Assembly: GCF_018904615.1 (NCBI RefSeq)
Contig: NZ_JADCNH010000029.1
Location: 1-50,599, forward strand
Reading direction: 5' to 3'
Length of the DNA stretch: 50,599 bases
From: Verticiella alkaliphila
GTDB lineage: Bacteria > Pseudomonadota > Gammaproteobacteria > Burkholderiales > Burkholderiaceae_B
This document shows positions 8,484-18,383 of the stretch, piece by piece. Position 1 is the stretch's first letter; the number at the start of each line of letters is the position of its first letter. The position numbers and the translations under genes are program-made. The notes beneath the pieces are model-generated. The model searched no databases and was not told where the DNA came from. It saw nothing but the letters and a program-made list of their open reading frames with translations.

Positions 8484-10001
8484 ATGACCGACGCCATCCC
8501 GAGCCCCGTCACCTCCGCCCGCACCCTGGTGCTGGGCCTGGGCGTGACCGGCCTGGCCGCCGCCCGCTGGTGCGAGCGCCAGGGCGTTCCCGTGCGCGTG
8601 GCCGATACGCGCGCCCAGACGCCGGCCCTGGCCGATGCGCAGGCGCAGCTCACCCAGGCCGAACTGGTCTTGGGCCAGTCCCGGTTCGAAGCCTCCCTGC
8701 TCGATGGCGTGGACCGGGTCGTGGTCAGCCCCGGTCTCGCGCTCGACAGCGACGCTGTGGCGCCGCTCATGCAGGCGGCTCGCAGCGCGGGCATCCCCGT
8801 GATCGGCGAGGTCGAGCTCTTTGCCCAGGCGCTTGCCGCCCTGCGCGAAAGCACGGCCTATTCGCCCGTGGTGCTGGCGGTGACGGGCACGAACGGCAAG
8901 ACGACGGTGACCGCGCTCACGGCCTTGCTGATCCAGGCTGCAGGCCTGCGCGCGCAGGCTGCCGGCAACATCGGCCCGGCCGCGCTCGACGCGCTCCTGG
9001 CGGCGCTCGATGCGGGCGAGCTGCCCGAGGTGTGGGTGCTGGAGCTTTCGAGCTTTCAGCTCGAGACGCTTGCTTCGCTCGAGCCCCACGCGTCCGCCGT
9101 CCTCAACATCACTGAGGACCACCTCGACTGGCACGGCGGCCTGGAGGCCTATGCGGCCGCCAAGGCGCGCATCTACGCCCATGCCGGCATCGCGATCGTC
9201 AATCGTGACGACCCCCGCGTGCGCGCCATGGTCGAACGACTGGATCTGCCGCAGGTGCGCAGTTTCGGCGCTGATGCGCCCGCGCTGGCCGGCGATCTGG
9301 GCATCGAGAATGACTTCAGCATGGCCTGGCTGGCCGAATCGGCGATCGACGAGTTCGGCAGCGAACCCGCGCCGCGCCGGCGCAAGGGCGACCCGCCGCC
9401 TGCGCGCGCGGAAGGGCGCCTGAACCGTCTGATGCCCGCCGATGCACTGCAGATCCGTGGCCGGCACAATGCCCTGAACGCGCAGGCGGCGCTGCTCCTC
9501 GCCCGCAGCATCGGCCTGGCGTGGGCCCCGCTGCTGCGCGCACTGCGTACCTATCGGGGCGAGCCGCATCGCGTCGCCTGGGTCCGCAACGTGGGCGGGG
9601 TGGACTTCATCGACGACAGCAAGGGCACGAACGTCGGTGCCACCGTCGCCGCGCTGCAGGGGCTCGGGACCAAGGTCGTGCTGATCGCTGGTGGCGACGG
9701 CAAGGGACAGGACTTCTCGCCGCTCGCGCCGGTCGTCGCGCTGCATGCCCGTGCCGTGGTGCTGATCGGGCGCGATGCCGAGCGGCTGCAGTCGGCGCTG
9801 GCCACGACCGGGGTGCCGTGCGAGCGGGCCGACGATCTCGTCGTCGCTACCGAGCGCGCGCTGGCGCTCGCCCAGCCGGGTGATGCGGTGCTGCTCTCGC
9901 CGGCGTGCGCGAGCTTCGACATGTTTCGCAATTACGTGCATCGGGCTGACGTCTTCGTCGACGCGGTGCAGGAACTGGCGCTCGCGCGCGGGGAGGCCTG
10001 A
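8484..10001 (+). CDS. murD: UDP-N-acetylmuramoylalanine--D-glutamate ligase MurD
   Basis: MurD adds D-glutamate to UDP-MurNAc-L-Ala. The 505-residue protein has the N-terminal Rossmann UDP-binding domain (VLGLGVTGLAAARWCE), the ATP loop [13 protein letters not shown] near residue 133, ITEDHLDWHG in the central domain and FIDDSKGTN with SPACASFDMF in the C-terminal domain. It is longer than the ~440-residue E. coli enzyme; part of the excess is a proline- and arginine-rich insertion at about residues 290-312 (APRRRKGDPPPAR) inside the central domain. It starts 4 nt after the mraY stop and is followed 2 nt later by ftsW. Confidence 0.96.
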   Translation: MTDAIPSPVTSARTLVLGLGVTGLAAARWCERQGVPVRVADTRAQTPALADAQAQLTQAELVLGQSRFEASLLDGVDRVVVSPGLALDSDAVAPLMQAARSAGIPVIGEVELFAQALAALRESTAYSPVVLAVTGTNGKTTVTALTALLIQAAGLRAQAAGNIGPAALDALLAALDAGELPEVWVLELSSFQLETLASLEPHASAVLNITEDHLDWHGGLEAYAAAKARIYAHAGIAIVNRDDPRVRAMVERLDLPQVRSFGADAPALAGDLGIENDFSMAWLAESAIDEFGSEPAPRRRKGDPPPARAEGRLNRLMPADALQIRGRHNALNAQAALLLARSIGLAWAPLLRALRTYRGEPHRVAWVRNVGGVDFIDDSKGTNVGATVAALQGLGTKVVLIAGGDGKGQDFSPLAPVVALHARAVVLIGRDAERLQSALATTGVPCERADDLVVATERALALAQPGDAVLLSPACASFDMFRNYVHRADVFVDAVQELALARGEA

Positions 10002-10003
10002 CC

Positions 10004-11206
10004 ATGGGCTCGATGGCTCAACCCCGCAGCGGCGGTGGCATCAATGCGGTCCGCCCGGGTCGCACGCGCATGTTGAACTACGATCCGCCGCTCGTCGTGG
10101 CCGTGTTCGCATTGCTGCTGTTCGGCCTCGTCATGGTGTATTCGGCCTCGGTGGCCCTGGGCGACGGCCCGCGCTTCACCACCATGGGCCGGGACTATTT
10201 CCTGATCCGCCACGGCCTGTTCCTGATGATAGGCCTGGTCCTTGCTGGGTTCGTTTTCACGCTCAGCATGGCGACGTGGCAGCGCCTGGCGATGCCCTTG
10301 TTCCTGCTGGCACTGTTCTTGCTGGTGATCGTCCTCATTCCCGGCATCGGCCGGGAGGTCAACGGTTCCTGGCGCTGGCTTCGGCTAGGGTTTGGTTTCA
10401 ACTTACAGCCCTCCGAAGTGATGAAGCTTGCCGCGGTCGTCTATGCCGCGGATTACACAGTGCGCAAGCAGCTGCACATGCACGAATTCTTCAAAGGATT
10501 CCTGCCCCTCGCTTGCGCCATGGCCGCCGCTGGTCTGCTCCTTCTCCTGGAGCCTGACCTCGGCGCTTTCGTCGTGATCGTCGCGATCATGATGGGCATC
10601 ATGTTCCTGGGCGGGGTCAACGGCAAGCTCTTCGGCGGCCTGACGGCGCTCATGGGCACCTTGTTCCTCCTGCTCATCTGGACGTCGCCCTGGCGCCGTG
10701 CGCGCCTTTTCGCCTACCTGGATCCCTGGCACGAGAACAACGTACTGGGCAAGGGTTACCAGCTTTCGCACTCCCTCATTGCGCTCGGTCGCGGTGAGTG
10801 GACGGGTGTAGGTTTGGGCGGGAGCGTGGAAAAATTGCACTATCTGCCCGAAGCGCACACCGATTTCATCATGGCTGTAATCGGCGAGGAACTCGGTTTC
10901 GTGGGCGTGTTGTGCGTGATGCTGCTCTTCGTCTTCATCATCCGGCGCGGCTTCGACATCGGGCGTCAGGCGATTGCGATGGACCGCACGTTCAGCGGTC
11001 TCATTGCCCAGGGCGTGGTGCTCTGGATCGGCGTGCAGACCTTCATCAACATGGGCGTGTGCCTGGGCCTGCTGCCCACCAAGGGCCTGACCCTGCCGCT
11101 GGTCAGCTACGGCGGCTCGGGCCTCATCGCCAACATGTGCGCGCTCGCGCTGCTCTTCCGGGTGGATTACGAGAACCGGGTCCTGATGCGGGGAGGGAGG
11201 CGGTGA
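10004..11206 (+). CDS. ftsW: SEDS peptidoglycan glycosyltransferase FtsW
   Basis: FtsW polymerises lipid II into septal glycan strands in partnership with FtsI. The 400-residue product has about ten hydrophobic segments beginning at residue 27, with the SEDS-family signatures [20 protein letters not shown], and a C-terminal [10 protein letters not shown]. The periplasmic loop sequence [17 protein letters not shown] is a hallmark of FtsW/RodA. Position between murD and murG favours FtsW over RodA. The N-terminal ~25 residues are charged and cytoplasmic. Its stop overlaps the GTG start of murG (GTGA). Confidence 0.96.
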   Translation: MGSMAQPRSGGGINAVRPGRTRMLNYDPPLVVAVFALLLFGLVMVYSASVALGDGPRFTTMGRDYFLIRHGLFLMIGLVLAGFVFTLSMATWQRLAMPLFLLALFLLVIVLIPGIGREVNGSWRWLRLGFGFNLQPSEVMKLAAVVYAADYTVRKQLHMHEFFKGFLPLACAMAAAGLLLLLEPDLGAFVVIVAIMMGIMFLGGVNGKLFGGLTALMGTLFLLLIWTSPWRRARLFAYLDPWHENNVLGKGYQLSHSLIALGRGEWTGVGLGGSVEKLHYLPEAHTDFIMAVIGEELGFVGVLCVMLLFVFIIRRGFDIGRQAIAMDRTFSGLIAQGVVLWIGVQTFINMGVCLGLLPTKGLTLPLVSYGGSGLIANMCALALLFRVDYENRVLMRGGRR

Positions 11207-12291
11207 GTACGTCTCCCACGCTCCTCGTGATGGCCGGCGGCACCGGCGGTCACATCATGCCTGGCCTGGCCGTGGCGCTGGCCCTGCGTGAGCGCGGCTG
11301 GCAGGTGGCCTGGCTGGGCAATCCGCAGGGCATGGAAGGCCGCCTTGTCCCCACGCACGACATCCCGCTGCATCCCGTGCGTTTCTCGGGTGTGCGCGGC
11401 AAAGGGCTGTCCACGCTGGCGCGCCTGCCGATCACCCTGGGCCGTGCCTGCCGCGAAGCCCGCGCGCATCTGCGCCGTGTGAAGCCTGACGTGGTGCTCG
11501 GCATGGGCGGCTATGTCGCGCTGCCGGGCGGCCTGATGTCGCGGGTGCAGGGTATCCCGCTGGTGCTGCACGAGCAGAATGCCGTGGCAGGGATGACCAA
11601 CCGCGTGCTCGCCAAGGTGGCGCGCCGCGTGTTGACGGGCTTCCCGGGCGCGCTCGCGGGTGAGACCACAGGCAATCCGGTACGGGCTGAGTTCGCCCGT
11701 GTGGCGCCGCCTGCGCAGCGCTTTGCCGGGCGCAGCGGCCCGCTGCGCATTCTCGTCGTGGGCGGCAGTCTGGGTGCCCAGGCCCTGAACACCGTGGTGC
11801 CCAAGGCGCTTGCGCAGTGGCGCGAGCGTGCGCCGTCCGCACCGTCCCCGCAGGTGGTGCACCAAGCCGGCGAGCAGCATATCGACGCCTTGCGCGCGGC
11901 CTACGCGGACGCGGGTGTGGCGGCCGATTGCCGGGCCTTCATCGCCGACATGGCCACGGCCTACGCCGAGGCCGACCTCGTGATCTGCCGCGCAGGCGCC
12001 ATGACCGTGGCCGAGATCGCCGCGGTGGGCGCGCCGGCGCTCTTCGTGCCGTTCCCCCATGCGGTGGACGATCACCAGACTCGCAACGCGTCCTATCTCG
12101 TCGATGGGCAGGCCGGATGGCTCTGCCAGCAGACCGCCCTCACGCCCGACTGGCTGGCCGATTGGCTGGCTGCGCGTGATCGCACCGAACTTTCCCTCGT
12201 CGCCGAGCGGGCCCGGGCCCGTGCTCGCGTCGACGCCACCGCGCGCATCGCCGATGTCTGCGCCGATCTGATTGCGAGTCCCCGGGCATGA
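11203..12291 (+). CDS. murG: UDP-GlcNAc:lipid I N-acetylglucosaminyltransferase MurG
   Basis: MurG converts lipid I to lipid II on the cytoplasmic membrane face. The 362-residue protein starts at GTG 11203 behind a strong GGGAGGGAGG ribosome binding site and shows the GT28 motifs: [14 protein letters not shown] near residues 9-22, [29 protein letters not shown] in the second Rossmann domain, and [16 protein letters not shown], where UDP-GlcNAc binds. It overlaps ftsW by 4 nt and its end overlaps the murC start (ATGA). Confidence 0.97.
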   Translation: MSTSPTLLVMAGGTGGHIMPGLAVALALRERGWQVAWLGNPQGMEGRLVPTHDIPLHPVRFSGVRGKGLSTLARLPITLGRACREARAHLRRVKPDVVLGMGGYVALPGGLMSRVQGIPLVLHEQNAVAGMTNRVLAKVARRVLTGFPGALAGETTGNPVRAEFARVAPPAQRFAGRSGPLRILVVGGSLGAQALNTVVPKALAQWRERAPSAPSPQVVHQAGEQHIDALRAAYADAGVAADCRAFIADMATAYAEADLVICRAGAMTVAEIAAVGAPALFVPFPHAVDDHQTRNASYLVDGQAGWLCQQTALTPDWLADWLAARDRTELSLVAERARARARVDATARIADVCADLIASPRA

Positions 12292-13724
12292 AGCACCGAA
12301 TCCAGAACATCCATTTCGTCGGCATCGGCGGCGCCGGCATGAGCGGCATCGCCGAGGTGCTGCTGAACATGGGCTATGCCGTGAGCGGCTCGGATCTGGC
12401 CGAGACGCCCGTGACCCAGCGCCTGGTCGAGCTGGGCGCGCGCGTGAGCGTGGGCCACGACGCCGCCCACGTCGCCAACGCGCAGGCGCTCGTCACCTCC
12501 ACGGCCGTCACGCCGAGCAATCCGGAAGTGCTGGCCGCGCGCGCGGCCGGCATTCCTGTGGTGCCGCGCGCCCTGATGCTCGCCGAGCTCATGCGCCTGA
12601 AGCGCGGCATCGCCGTGGCCGGTACGCACGGCAAGACGACCACGACCAGCCTGGTGGCCAGCGTGCTGGCGGCAGCCGACCTGGATCCGACCTTCGTGAT
12701 CGGCGGTCGGCTCAATTCCGCTGGCGCCAACGCGCGCCTGGGGCAGGGCGAATTCATCGTGGTCGAAGCCGACGAATCCGACGCTTCGTTCCTGAATCTG
12801 CTGCCAGTGATGGCCATCGTGACGAACATCGATGCCGATCACATGGACACCTACGGCCACGACATCGCCCGTCTGAAGAGCGCGTTCGTGGAGTTCACGC
12901 AGCGCCTGCCGTTCTACGGCAGCGCCATCCTGTGCCTGGACGACGCCTGCGTGCGCGAGATCATGCCTTTCGTGTCGCGCCCGGTGGTCACCTACGGCCT
13001 GCATCCGGACGCCCAGGTGCGGGCTGTGGACGTGCGTGCGGATGGCCCGGCCATGCGCTTTCGCGTGGAGCGCCGTGGTCATGACGGCGCACCGCTCGAG
13101 GTGCTGCTCAACATGCCGGGCGAACACAACGTGCGTAATGCGCTTGCCGCCATCGCGGTGGCGGGCGAGCTCGGGGTGTCGGACGACGCCGTGTGCGAGG
13201 CACTGTCGAGCTTCAAGGGCGTGGGCCGGCGCTTTGCCCGCCTCGAGGATCTTCGAGTCCCGGAGGCGCAGGGCGGCGGACACTTCACGCTCATCGACGA
13301 CTACGGTCATCATCCCGTCGAGATGGCGGTGACGCTGGCTGCTGCGCGCGGTGCCTATCCTGGCCGGCGTGTGGTGCTGGCATTCCAGCCGCATCGCTAC
13401 ACCCGCACGCGGGATTGCTTCGAGGATTTCGTACGCGTGCTCGGCCAGGCCGATGCCGTCCTGCTGACCGAGGTGTATGCCGCGGGTGAGTCGCCCATCG
13501 TGGCGGCCGATGGACGCGCGCTCACGCGGGCGATCCGCGTGGCCGGCCGTATCGAGCCGGTCTTCGTGGAGCGCATCGCGGATCTGCCGCAAGGCATCGT
13601 GGATTTCGTGCGGGACGGCGACGTGGTGATCGCCATGGGCGCAGGCTCGATCGGTAGTGTGCCGGCCGTGGTGGCCGGGCTGGCGGCTCAGGCAGCGGTG
13701 CCGGCCGATGGCGACAAGGAATGA
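12288..13724 (+). CDS. murC: UDP-N-acetylmuramate--L-alanine ligase MurC
   Basis: MurC adds the first amino acid, L-alanine, to UDP-MurNAc. The 478-residue product begins with the UDP-binding signature [16 protein letters not shown] (residues about 9-24), has the ATP loop [12 protein letters not shown] near 112-123, [10 protein letters not shown] and [12 protein letters not shown] in the central domain, and [10 protein letters not shown] plus FQPHRYTRT in the C-terminal domain. All catalytic landmarks are intact. It is tightly packed between murG and ddl, with 4-nt overlaps on both sides. Confidence 0.97.
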   Translation: MKHRIQNIHFVGIGGAGMSGIAEVLLNMGYAVSGSDLAETPVTQRLVELGARVSVGHDAAHVANAQALVTSTAVTPSNPEVLAARAAGIPVVPRALMLAELMRLKRGIAVAGTHGKTTTTSLVASVLAAADLDPTFVIGGRLNSAGANARLGQGEFIVVEADESDASFLNLLPVMAIVTNIDADHMDTYGHDIARLKSAFVEFTQRLPFYGSAILCLDDACVREIMPFVSRPVVTYGLHPDAQVRAVDVRADGPAMRFRVERRGHDGAPLEVLLNMPGEHNVRNALAAIAVAGELGVSDDAVCEALSSFKGVGRRFARLEDLRVPEAQGGGHFTLIDDYGHHPVEMAVTLAAARGAYPGRRVVLAFQPHRYTRTRDCFEDFVRVLGQADAVLLTEVYAAGESPIVAADGRALTRAIRVAGRIEPVFVERIADLPQGIVDFVRDGDVVIAMGAGSIGSVPAVVAGLAAQAAVPADGDKE

Positions 13725-14707
13725 TGGACATGGTGAGCGTGGCAAACACTGACAAGATCCCGGCCGAAGGCTTTGGCCGCGTGGGCGTGCTGTACGGCGG
13801 ACGTTCGGCCGAGCGCGAGGTCTCGCTGATGTCGGGCGAGGGCGTGCACCGCGCGCTGCGCGAGGCTGGCGTGGACGCCCACCTCTTCGATACCGGTACG
13901 CACGGCCTGCCCGAGCTTGCCGCCGCCGGGTTCGACCGTGTCTTCATCGCCCTGCATGGCCGCTGGGGCGAGGATGGGTGCATCCAGGGCGCCCTGGAAC
14001 TGCTGGGCATCCCGTACACGGGCAGTGGCGTGGCCGCCTGCGCGCTTGCCATGGACAAGGTCATGACCAAGCGCGTGTGGCTGGAGCAAGGCTTGTCCAC
14101 GCCGCGTTTTGCGGTGCTGCGCCCGGGCGTGGACATGACGGCCGCGGCCACCGAGATAGGCCTGCCGCTCATCATCAAGCCCTCGCACGAAGGCTCCACG
14201 CTCGGCCTGACCAAGGTGTTCTCAGCCTGCAGCGTGACCGGTGCCTACGAGGCTGCTGCGCGGTTCGATGACGACGTGCTCGCCGAGGCGTACATCGCCG
14301 GCCGGGAACTCACGATCGCCGTGCTCGGCGAGGGCCGCCAGGCGCGCGCGCTGCCGGTGATCGAGATCACCGCGCCGGACGGCAATTACGATTTCGAGCA
14401 CAAGTACTACACCGACGACACCCGCTACGAATGCCCGGCGGACCTGCCGGCCGCGCTCACCGAACGCATCCAGGCCTTGTCCGTGGCCGCGTATCGCGCC
14501 GTGGGCTGCGAGGGCTGGGGCCGCGTGGACATCATGCTCGATGACGAATACACGCCGTACCTGCTGGAAGTGAACACCTCGCCCGGCATGACCAGCCATT
14601 CGCTGGTGCCGATGGCGGCGCAAGCCGCCGGCATGAGCTACGCCGAGCTCTGCGTGGCCATCCTCGCCACCGCACGCTGCAAGTTGCGCGGCGCGGCTGC
14701 CGAATGA
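13721..14707 (+). CDS. ddl: D-alanine--D-alanine ligase
   Basis: Ddl makes the D-Ala-D-Ala dipeptide used by the MurF half of MurEF. The 328-residue ATP-grasp protein has [18 protein letters not shown] at residues about 20-37, [32 protein letters not shown] and the metal-binding C-terminal segment [17 protein letters not shown]. Three in-frame ATG codons (13721, 13724, 13730) are possible. The AAGGA at 13716-13720 is too close to the first two and ideally spaced for 13730, so the mature start may be three residues later than given. It overlaps murC and precedes ftsQ by 23 nt. Confidence 0.96.
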   Translation: MMDMVSVANTDKIPAEGFGRVGVLYGGRSAEREVSLMSGEGVHRALREAGVDAHLFDTGTHGLPELAAAGFDRVFIALHGRWGEDGCIQGALELLGIPYTGSGVAACALAMDKVMTKRVWLEQGLSTPRFAVLRPGVDMTAAATEIGLPLIIKPSHEGSTLGLTKVFSACSVTGAYEAAARFDDDVLAEAYIAGRELTIAVLGEGRQARALPVIEITAPDGNYDFEHKYYTDDTRYECPADLPAALTERIQALSVAAYRAVGCEGWGRVDIMLDDEYTPYLLEVNTSPGMTSHSLVPMAAQAAGMSYAELCVAILATARCKLRGAAAE

Positions 14708-14730
14708 ACCCCCCGGGATGCCTGTGAACT

Positions 14731-15555
14731 GTGTGGAACAACGCCCGCTTCATCAACCTGGTCGCCAACGCGCTGACCGTCCTGGCCCTCACGGCACTGG
14801 TGCTGGGCGGGCTGGCCTGGCTCGGCCAGCGGCCGGTGTTCACGCTGGCGAACATCACGGTCGAGCCGGCCGAAGGGGATGTGCTGAGCCGCGTGACGCC
14901 GGCGAGCCTGGATGCCGTGGTGGCCGGGCGCGTGCAGGGCAATTTCTTCACGGCGGATCTGGAGAACCTGCGCCGGCTCTTCGAGGGTGCGCCGTGGGTG
15001 AAGCAGGCCATGGTGCGGCGCGTGTGGCCCAACGGCCTGGAAGTGACGCTGCGCGAGTACGAGCCGCTCGGGCTCTGGAACGACAATCAGATCCTCGACG
15101 TGGAGGGCCGGCCCTTCACGGCGAACCAGGCCGAAGCGGAGGATGCCGAGGGCGCGCCGCTGCCGCAGCTGGGCGGGCCGGAAGGCTCGGGCAAGCTGGT
15201 TCGGCGTCGTCTGACCGAACTCACCGACTGGCTTGCGCCGATCGGGCGCGTGCCGGTGAGCCTCACGCTGAGCCCGCGTCACGCCTGGGTGGCCGAGCTG
15301 GACAACGGCATGGTGCTGGACATGGGACGCGATCCGGCGACGGATCCGATCGTCGGCCAGTCGCAGCCGGACAGCCGGCGCCAGGTGCCGGTGCAAACGC
15401 GCGTGCAGCGCTTCGTGGAGGCCTTGCCGGCCATCGAACAGAACGTGGGGCGGCCCGTGATCTACGCCGACCTGCGCTACCCCAACGGTTTTGCGTTGCG
15501 CCTGGGCCCGGCGCCGACGCCTGCCAAGCCATCTTCATCGAAATCTAGACCATGA
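14731..15555 (+). CDS. ftsQ: Cell division protein FtsQ
   Basis: FtsQ is the bitopic scaffold that binds FtsB/FtsL in the divisome. The 274-residue product starts at GTG 14731 with a short cytoplasmic tail, a membrane segment at about residues 10-32, the POTRA domain beginning FTLANITVE at about 37, and the conserved LRRLFEGAPWVKQAMVRRVWPNGLEV in two parts near 75-100. The C-terminal beta domain ends with YADLRYPNGFALRLG, typical of the family. It sits in its canonical place between ddl and ftsA and overlaps ftsA by 4 nt. Confidence 0.95.
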   Translation: MWNNARFINLVANALTVLALTALVLGGLAWLGQRPVFTLANITVEPAEGDVLSRVTPASLDAVVAGRVQGNFFTADLENLRRLFEGAPWVKQAMVRRVWPNGLEVTLREYEPLGLWNDNQILDVEGRPFTANQAEAEDAEGAPLPQLGGPEGSGKLVRRRLTELTDWLAPIGRVPVSLTLSPRHAWVAELDNGMVLDMGRDPATDPIVGQSQPDSRRQVPVQTRVQRFVEALPAIEQNVGRPVIYADLRYPNGFALRLGPAPTPAKPSSSKSRP

Positions 15556-16784
15556 CCCGAGAATCCAAAGACCTCATCGTTGCGCTGGACATTGGCACCA
15601 GCAAAGTAGTGGCTGTGGTCGCCGAAGTCCTGCCCGAGGGCCGCGTCGAGGTGCTCGGCCTGGGCCAGCACGATTCGCGCGGCCTGAGGAAGGGTGTGGT
15701 CGTGAACATCGAGAGCACGGTCAACTCCATCCAGCACGCGCTGGAGGAGGCCGAGCTCATGGCCGATTGCAAGATCCGCGACGTCTTCACCGGCATCGCG
15801 GGCAGCCACATCCGCAGCTTCAATTCGAGCGGCATGGTGGCCATCAAGGACAAGGAAGTCACCGCGACCGACGTGGCGCGCGTGCTGGAGACGGCCAAGG
15901 CCATCAACATCCCGACCGACCAGCAAGTGCTGCACGTGCTCACACAGGAGTACATCGTCGACGGCCAGGAAGACATCCGCGAGCCCATCGGCATGAGCGG
16001 CATCCGCCTGGAAGTGCGCGTGCACATCGTGACGGGCGCCGTCAGCGCCGCGCAGAACATCGTCAAGTGCGTGCGCCGCTGCGGCCTGGAAGTCCAGGAT
16101 CTCATCCTGCAGCCCATCGCCTCGGCCATGGCATGCCTCACGCCCGACGAGAAGGAGCTGGGCGTGGTGCTGGTCGACATCGGCGGGGGCACCACCGACA
16201 TCGCCATCTACACCGGCGGGGCGATCCGCCATACGGCCGTGATCCCGATCGCGGGCGACCAGATCACCGGCGACGTGGCCGCTGCCCTGCGTACGCCCAC
16301 GCCGGATGCCGAAGAGATCAAGCTGCGCTATGGCGTGGCCAAGCAAATGCTGGCACATTCTGATGAACGCATCGAAGTGCCGGGCCTGGGCGATCGCGGC
16401 CCGCGTCAGCTCTCACGTCAGGCGCTGGGCGCCGTGATCGAGCCGCGCGTGGAGGAGCTCTTTTCGCTCGTGCAACAGGTGATCCGCGATTCCGGTTACG
16501 ACGATCTGCTGTCCTCGGGCATCGTGCTCACGGGCGGCTCCTCGCAGATGCCCGGGATGGTCGAGCTGGCCGAGGACGTGTTCCTGAAGCCGGTTCGCAT
16601 GGCTGTGCCGGTGTATCACGGCAGCTTGGCCGACGTGGTCTGCAACCCGCGGTTCTCGACGGTCATGGGCCTCTTGCAGGAAGCCCAGGTCCAGGGCAGT
16701 CGCGGTCGCGTGAAGGTGGCGCAGGGTGGCGGATTCCGCCAGATCCTGCAGCGCATGAAGGAATGGTTCAACGGCAATTTCTGA
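15552..16784 (+). CDS. ftsA: Cell division protein FtsA
   Basis: FtsA is the actin-like ATPase that tethers FtsZ to the membrane and recruits later division proteins. The 410-residue product shows IVALDIGTSKVVAVV (phosphate 1 motif, residues 9-23), the 1C subdomain, the phosphate 2 motif VVLVDIGGGTTDIAIY near 205-220, and VLTGGSSQMPG near 324-334. The last 16 residues (FRQILQRMKEWFNGNF) form the amphipathic membrane-targeting helix expected of FtsA. It overlaps ftsQ (ATGA) and is followed by a 225-nt gap before ftsZ, unusual in this tightly packed cluster. Confidence 0.97.
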   Translation: MTRESKDLIVALDIGTSKVVAVVAEVLPEGRVEVLGLGQHDSRGLRKGVVVNIESTVNSIQHALEEAELMADCKIRDVFTGIAGSHIRSFNSSGMVAIKDKEVTATDVARVLETAKAINIPTDQQVLHVLTQEYIVDGQEDIREPIGMSGIRLEVRVHIVTGAVSAAQNIVKCVRRCGLEVQDLILQPIASAMACLTPDEKELGVVLVDIGGGTTDIAIYTGGAIRHTAVIPIAGDQITGDVAAALRTPTPDAEEIKLRYGVAKQMLAHSDERIEVPGLGDRGPRQLSRQALGAVIEPRVEELFSLVQQVIRDSGYDDLLSSGIVLTGGSSQMPGMVELAEDVFLKPVRMAVPVYHGSLADVVCNPRFSTVMGLLQEAQVQGSRGRVKVAQGGGFRQILQRMKEWFNGNF

Positions 16785-17009
16785 CGACGCCCCTTGGGGC
16801 GGCGGCAGTGGTGTACCCAATAAGCTGTACGTGTTCTTTAGCGTGTCTTGCAGCAAAACGATTTGAGTGATTGAACTAAACCCCGGTGGTCGGGGCGAAA
16901 GCGAAGTGTGAAGCGCAGGCTGCGGCATGCTGGATGCCGGGTTTGTCGGATTGCGTTTTGCATTGGGCTTTTGGTTCCGACCGCCGAATGTCTCTTCCAG
17001 GAGAACCCC
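16785..17009 (+). promoter_or_regulatory. ftsA-ftsZ intergenic region, probable ftsZ control region
   Basis: This is the only long gap in the dcw cluster. It starts with a GC-rich hairpin (CGCCCC/GGGGCG, 16788-16801) lacking a T-tract. A possible promoter is TTGCAG followed after 17 nt by TTGAAC at about 16849-16877, which is a weak match. A good ribosome binding site (CCAGGAG, ending 8 nt before ATG 17010) closes the region. Extra ftsZ-proximal promoters are common in other bacteria, so independent ftsZ expression is plausible but not shown. Confidence 0.4.
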
Positions 17010-18173
17010 ATGAGTATCGATATCAAAATGCTCGACAGTGACCAGAGCGGCGCCGTGATCAAGGTCGTAGGCGTGGGCGGTGCCGGCGGCAATGCCGTGG
17101 CGCACATGATTCGTCGCAACGTGCAGGGTGTGGATTTCATCTGCGCGAACACCGATGCGCAGGCCCTGATCGACACGGGCGCGCCGGTGCAGATCCGTCT
17201 GGGCCGCACCGGCCTGGGTGCTGGTGCCAAGCCGGAGCAGGGTCGCAACGCGGCCGAGACCGCGCGTGACGACATCCGCGAAGCCCTGCAGGGCGCCAAC
17301 ATGGTGTTCCTGACCGCCGGCATGGGCGGCGGCACGGGCACGGGCGCAGGTCCGGTCATCGCCGAAGTGGCCAAGGAACTTGGCATCCTGACCGTGGGCG
17401 TGGTCACCAAGCCCTTCACCTTCGAAGGCAGCAAGCGCATGACGGTGGCCGAAGACGGCATCCGTGAGCTCTCGCAGCACGTGCATTCGCTCATCGTTGT
17501 GCTCAACGAGAAGCTGCAGGACGTGATGGACGAAGACGCCTCGTTCGAGGACTGCTTCAAGATGGCCGATGACGTGCTGCACAATGCCTGCGCCGGCATT
17601 GCCGAGATCATCAACGTCAAGGGCAACATCAACGTCGACTTCCAGGATCTGACCACGATCATGAGCGAGCCCGGCCAGGCCATGATGGGCACGGCCGTCG
17701 CCTCCGGCGAAGACCGCGCTCGCATCGCCGCCGAGCAGGCCATCGCGTGCCCGCTGCTGGAAGGCGTGGACCTGAACGGGGCGCGCGGCGTGCTGGTCAA
17801 CATCACGGCCGGCCGCTCGTTGAAGCGCCGCGAAGTGAACCAGATCATGCAGATCATCGAAAGCTACCGCGCCGAGGACGCCACCGTGGTGTTCGGCCAG
17901 GCCTACGACGAAGCCATGGGCGAAGAGCTGCGCGTGACGGTGGTCGCGACCGGCCTGGGCCGTCAGCGCGCCAAGCCGCAACTCGTGCAAGCCCTGCGCA
18001 CCGGCACCGACAATGCCCCCGTGGCAGGCTCGGCCGGCGGCCCGAACTACCACGACTACGACACGCCCGCCGTGTTCCGTGGCCGCGAAGCCTCGCGCCG
18101 CGTGCAGGCGATGGAAAGCTCGGGCATGGACCATCTGGACATCCCGGCCTTCCTGCGCCGCCAGGCCGACTGA
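17010..18173 (+). CDS. ftsZ: Cell division GTPase FtsZ
   Basis: FtsZ is the tubulin homologue that forms the Z ring. The 387-residue product has the N-terminal IKVVGVGGAGGNAV, the tubulin signature GGGTGTG at residues 106-112, NVDFQDL in the T7 loop region, and the conserved C-terminal peptide DIPAFLRRQAD that binds FtsA and ZipA-type partners. ATG 17010 is supported by a strong upstream ribosome binding site and matches family N-termini; an in-frame extension to 16908 is unlikely. The linker before the C-terminal peptide is short. A strong terminator follows about 60 nt downstream, and lpxC, often the next gene, is not present. Confidence 0.98.
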   Translation: MSIDIKMLDSDQSGAVIKVVGVGGAGGNAVAHMIRRNVQGVDFICANTDAQALIDTGAPVQIRLGRTGLGAGAKPEQGRNAAETARDDIREALQGANMVFLTAGMGGGTGTGAGPVIAEVAKELGILTVGVVTKPFTFEGSKRMTVAEDGIRELSQHVHSLIVVLNEKLQDVMDEDASFEDCFKMADDVLHNACAGIAEIINVKGNINVDFQDLTTIMSEPGQAMMGTAVASGEDRARIAAEQAIACPLLEGVDLNGARGVLVNITAGRSLKRREVNQIMQIIESYRAEDATVVFGQAYDEAMGEELRVTVVATGLGRQRAKPQLVQALRTGTDNAPVAGSAGGPNYHDYDTPAVFRGREASRRVQAMESSGMDHLDIPAFLRRQAD

Positions 18174-18232
18174 GCAAGTGTCGTCCGGCGCGGCGGGACG
18201 CCGTGCCAGACGACAGCGCGCGTCAGTGTGAT

Positions 18233-18262
18233 GAGCCATCCTTCAGGATGGCTCTTTTTTTT
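18233..18262 (+). terminator. Intrinsic terminator of the dcw cluster
   Basis: The perfect 9-bp stem GAGCCATCC / GGATGGCTC (18233-18241 and 18246-18254) with a TTCA loop is followed by eight T residues (18255-18262). It lies 59 nt after the ftsZ stop, on the plus strand. Confidence 0.93.
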
Positions 18263-18383
18263 GTTGTCGGGCACCCCGTTCGCGAGCCATGGCAAGAACC
18301 GGAGTGTGCCGAGGCGGCTCGAGGCAGTATCGTGACGGCTCTCCTGCCTTCTGAGCGTGCCGAGCACGACGCTTCTTGCTGCC

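Noticed and set aside
12093-13745. 550-codon minus-strand ORF opposite murC
   Set aside because: Low-complexity His/Arg/Gly-rich translation, an antisense shadow common in GC-rich genes.
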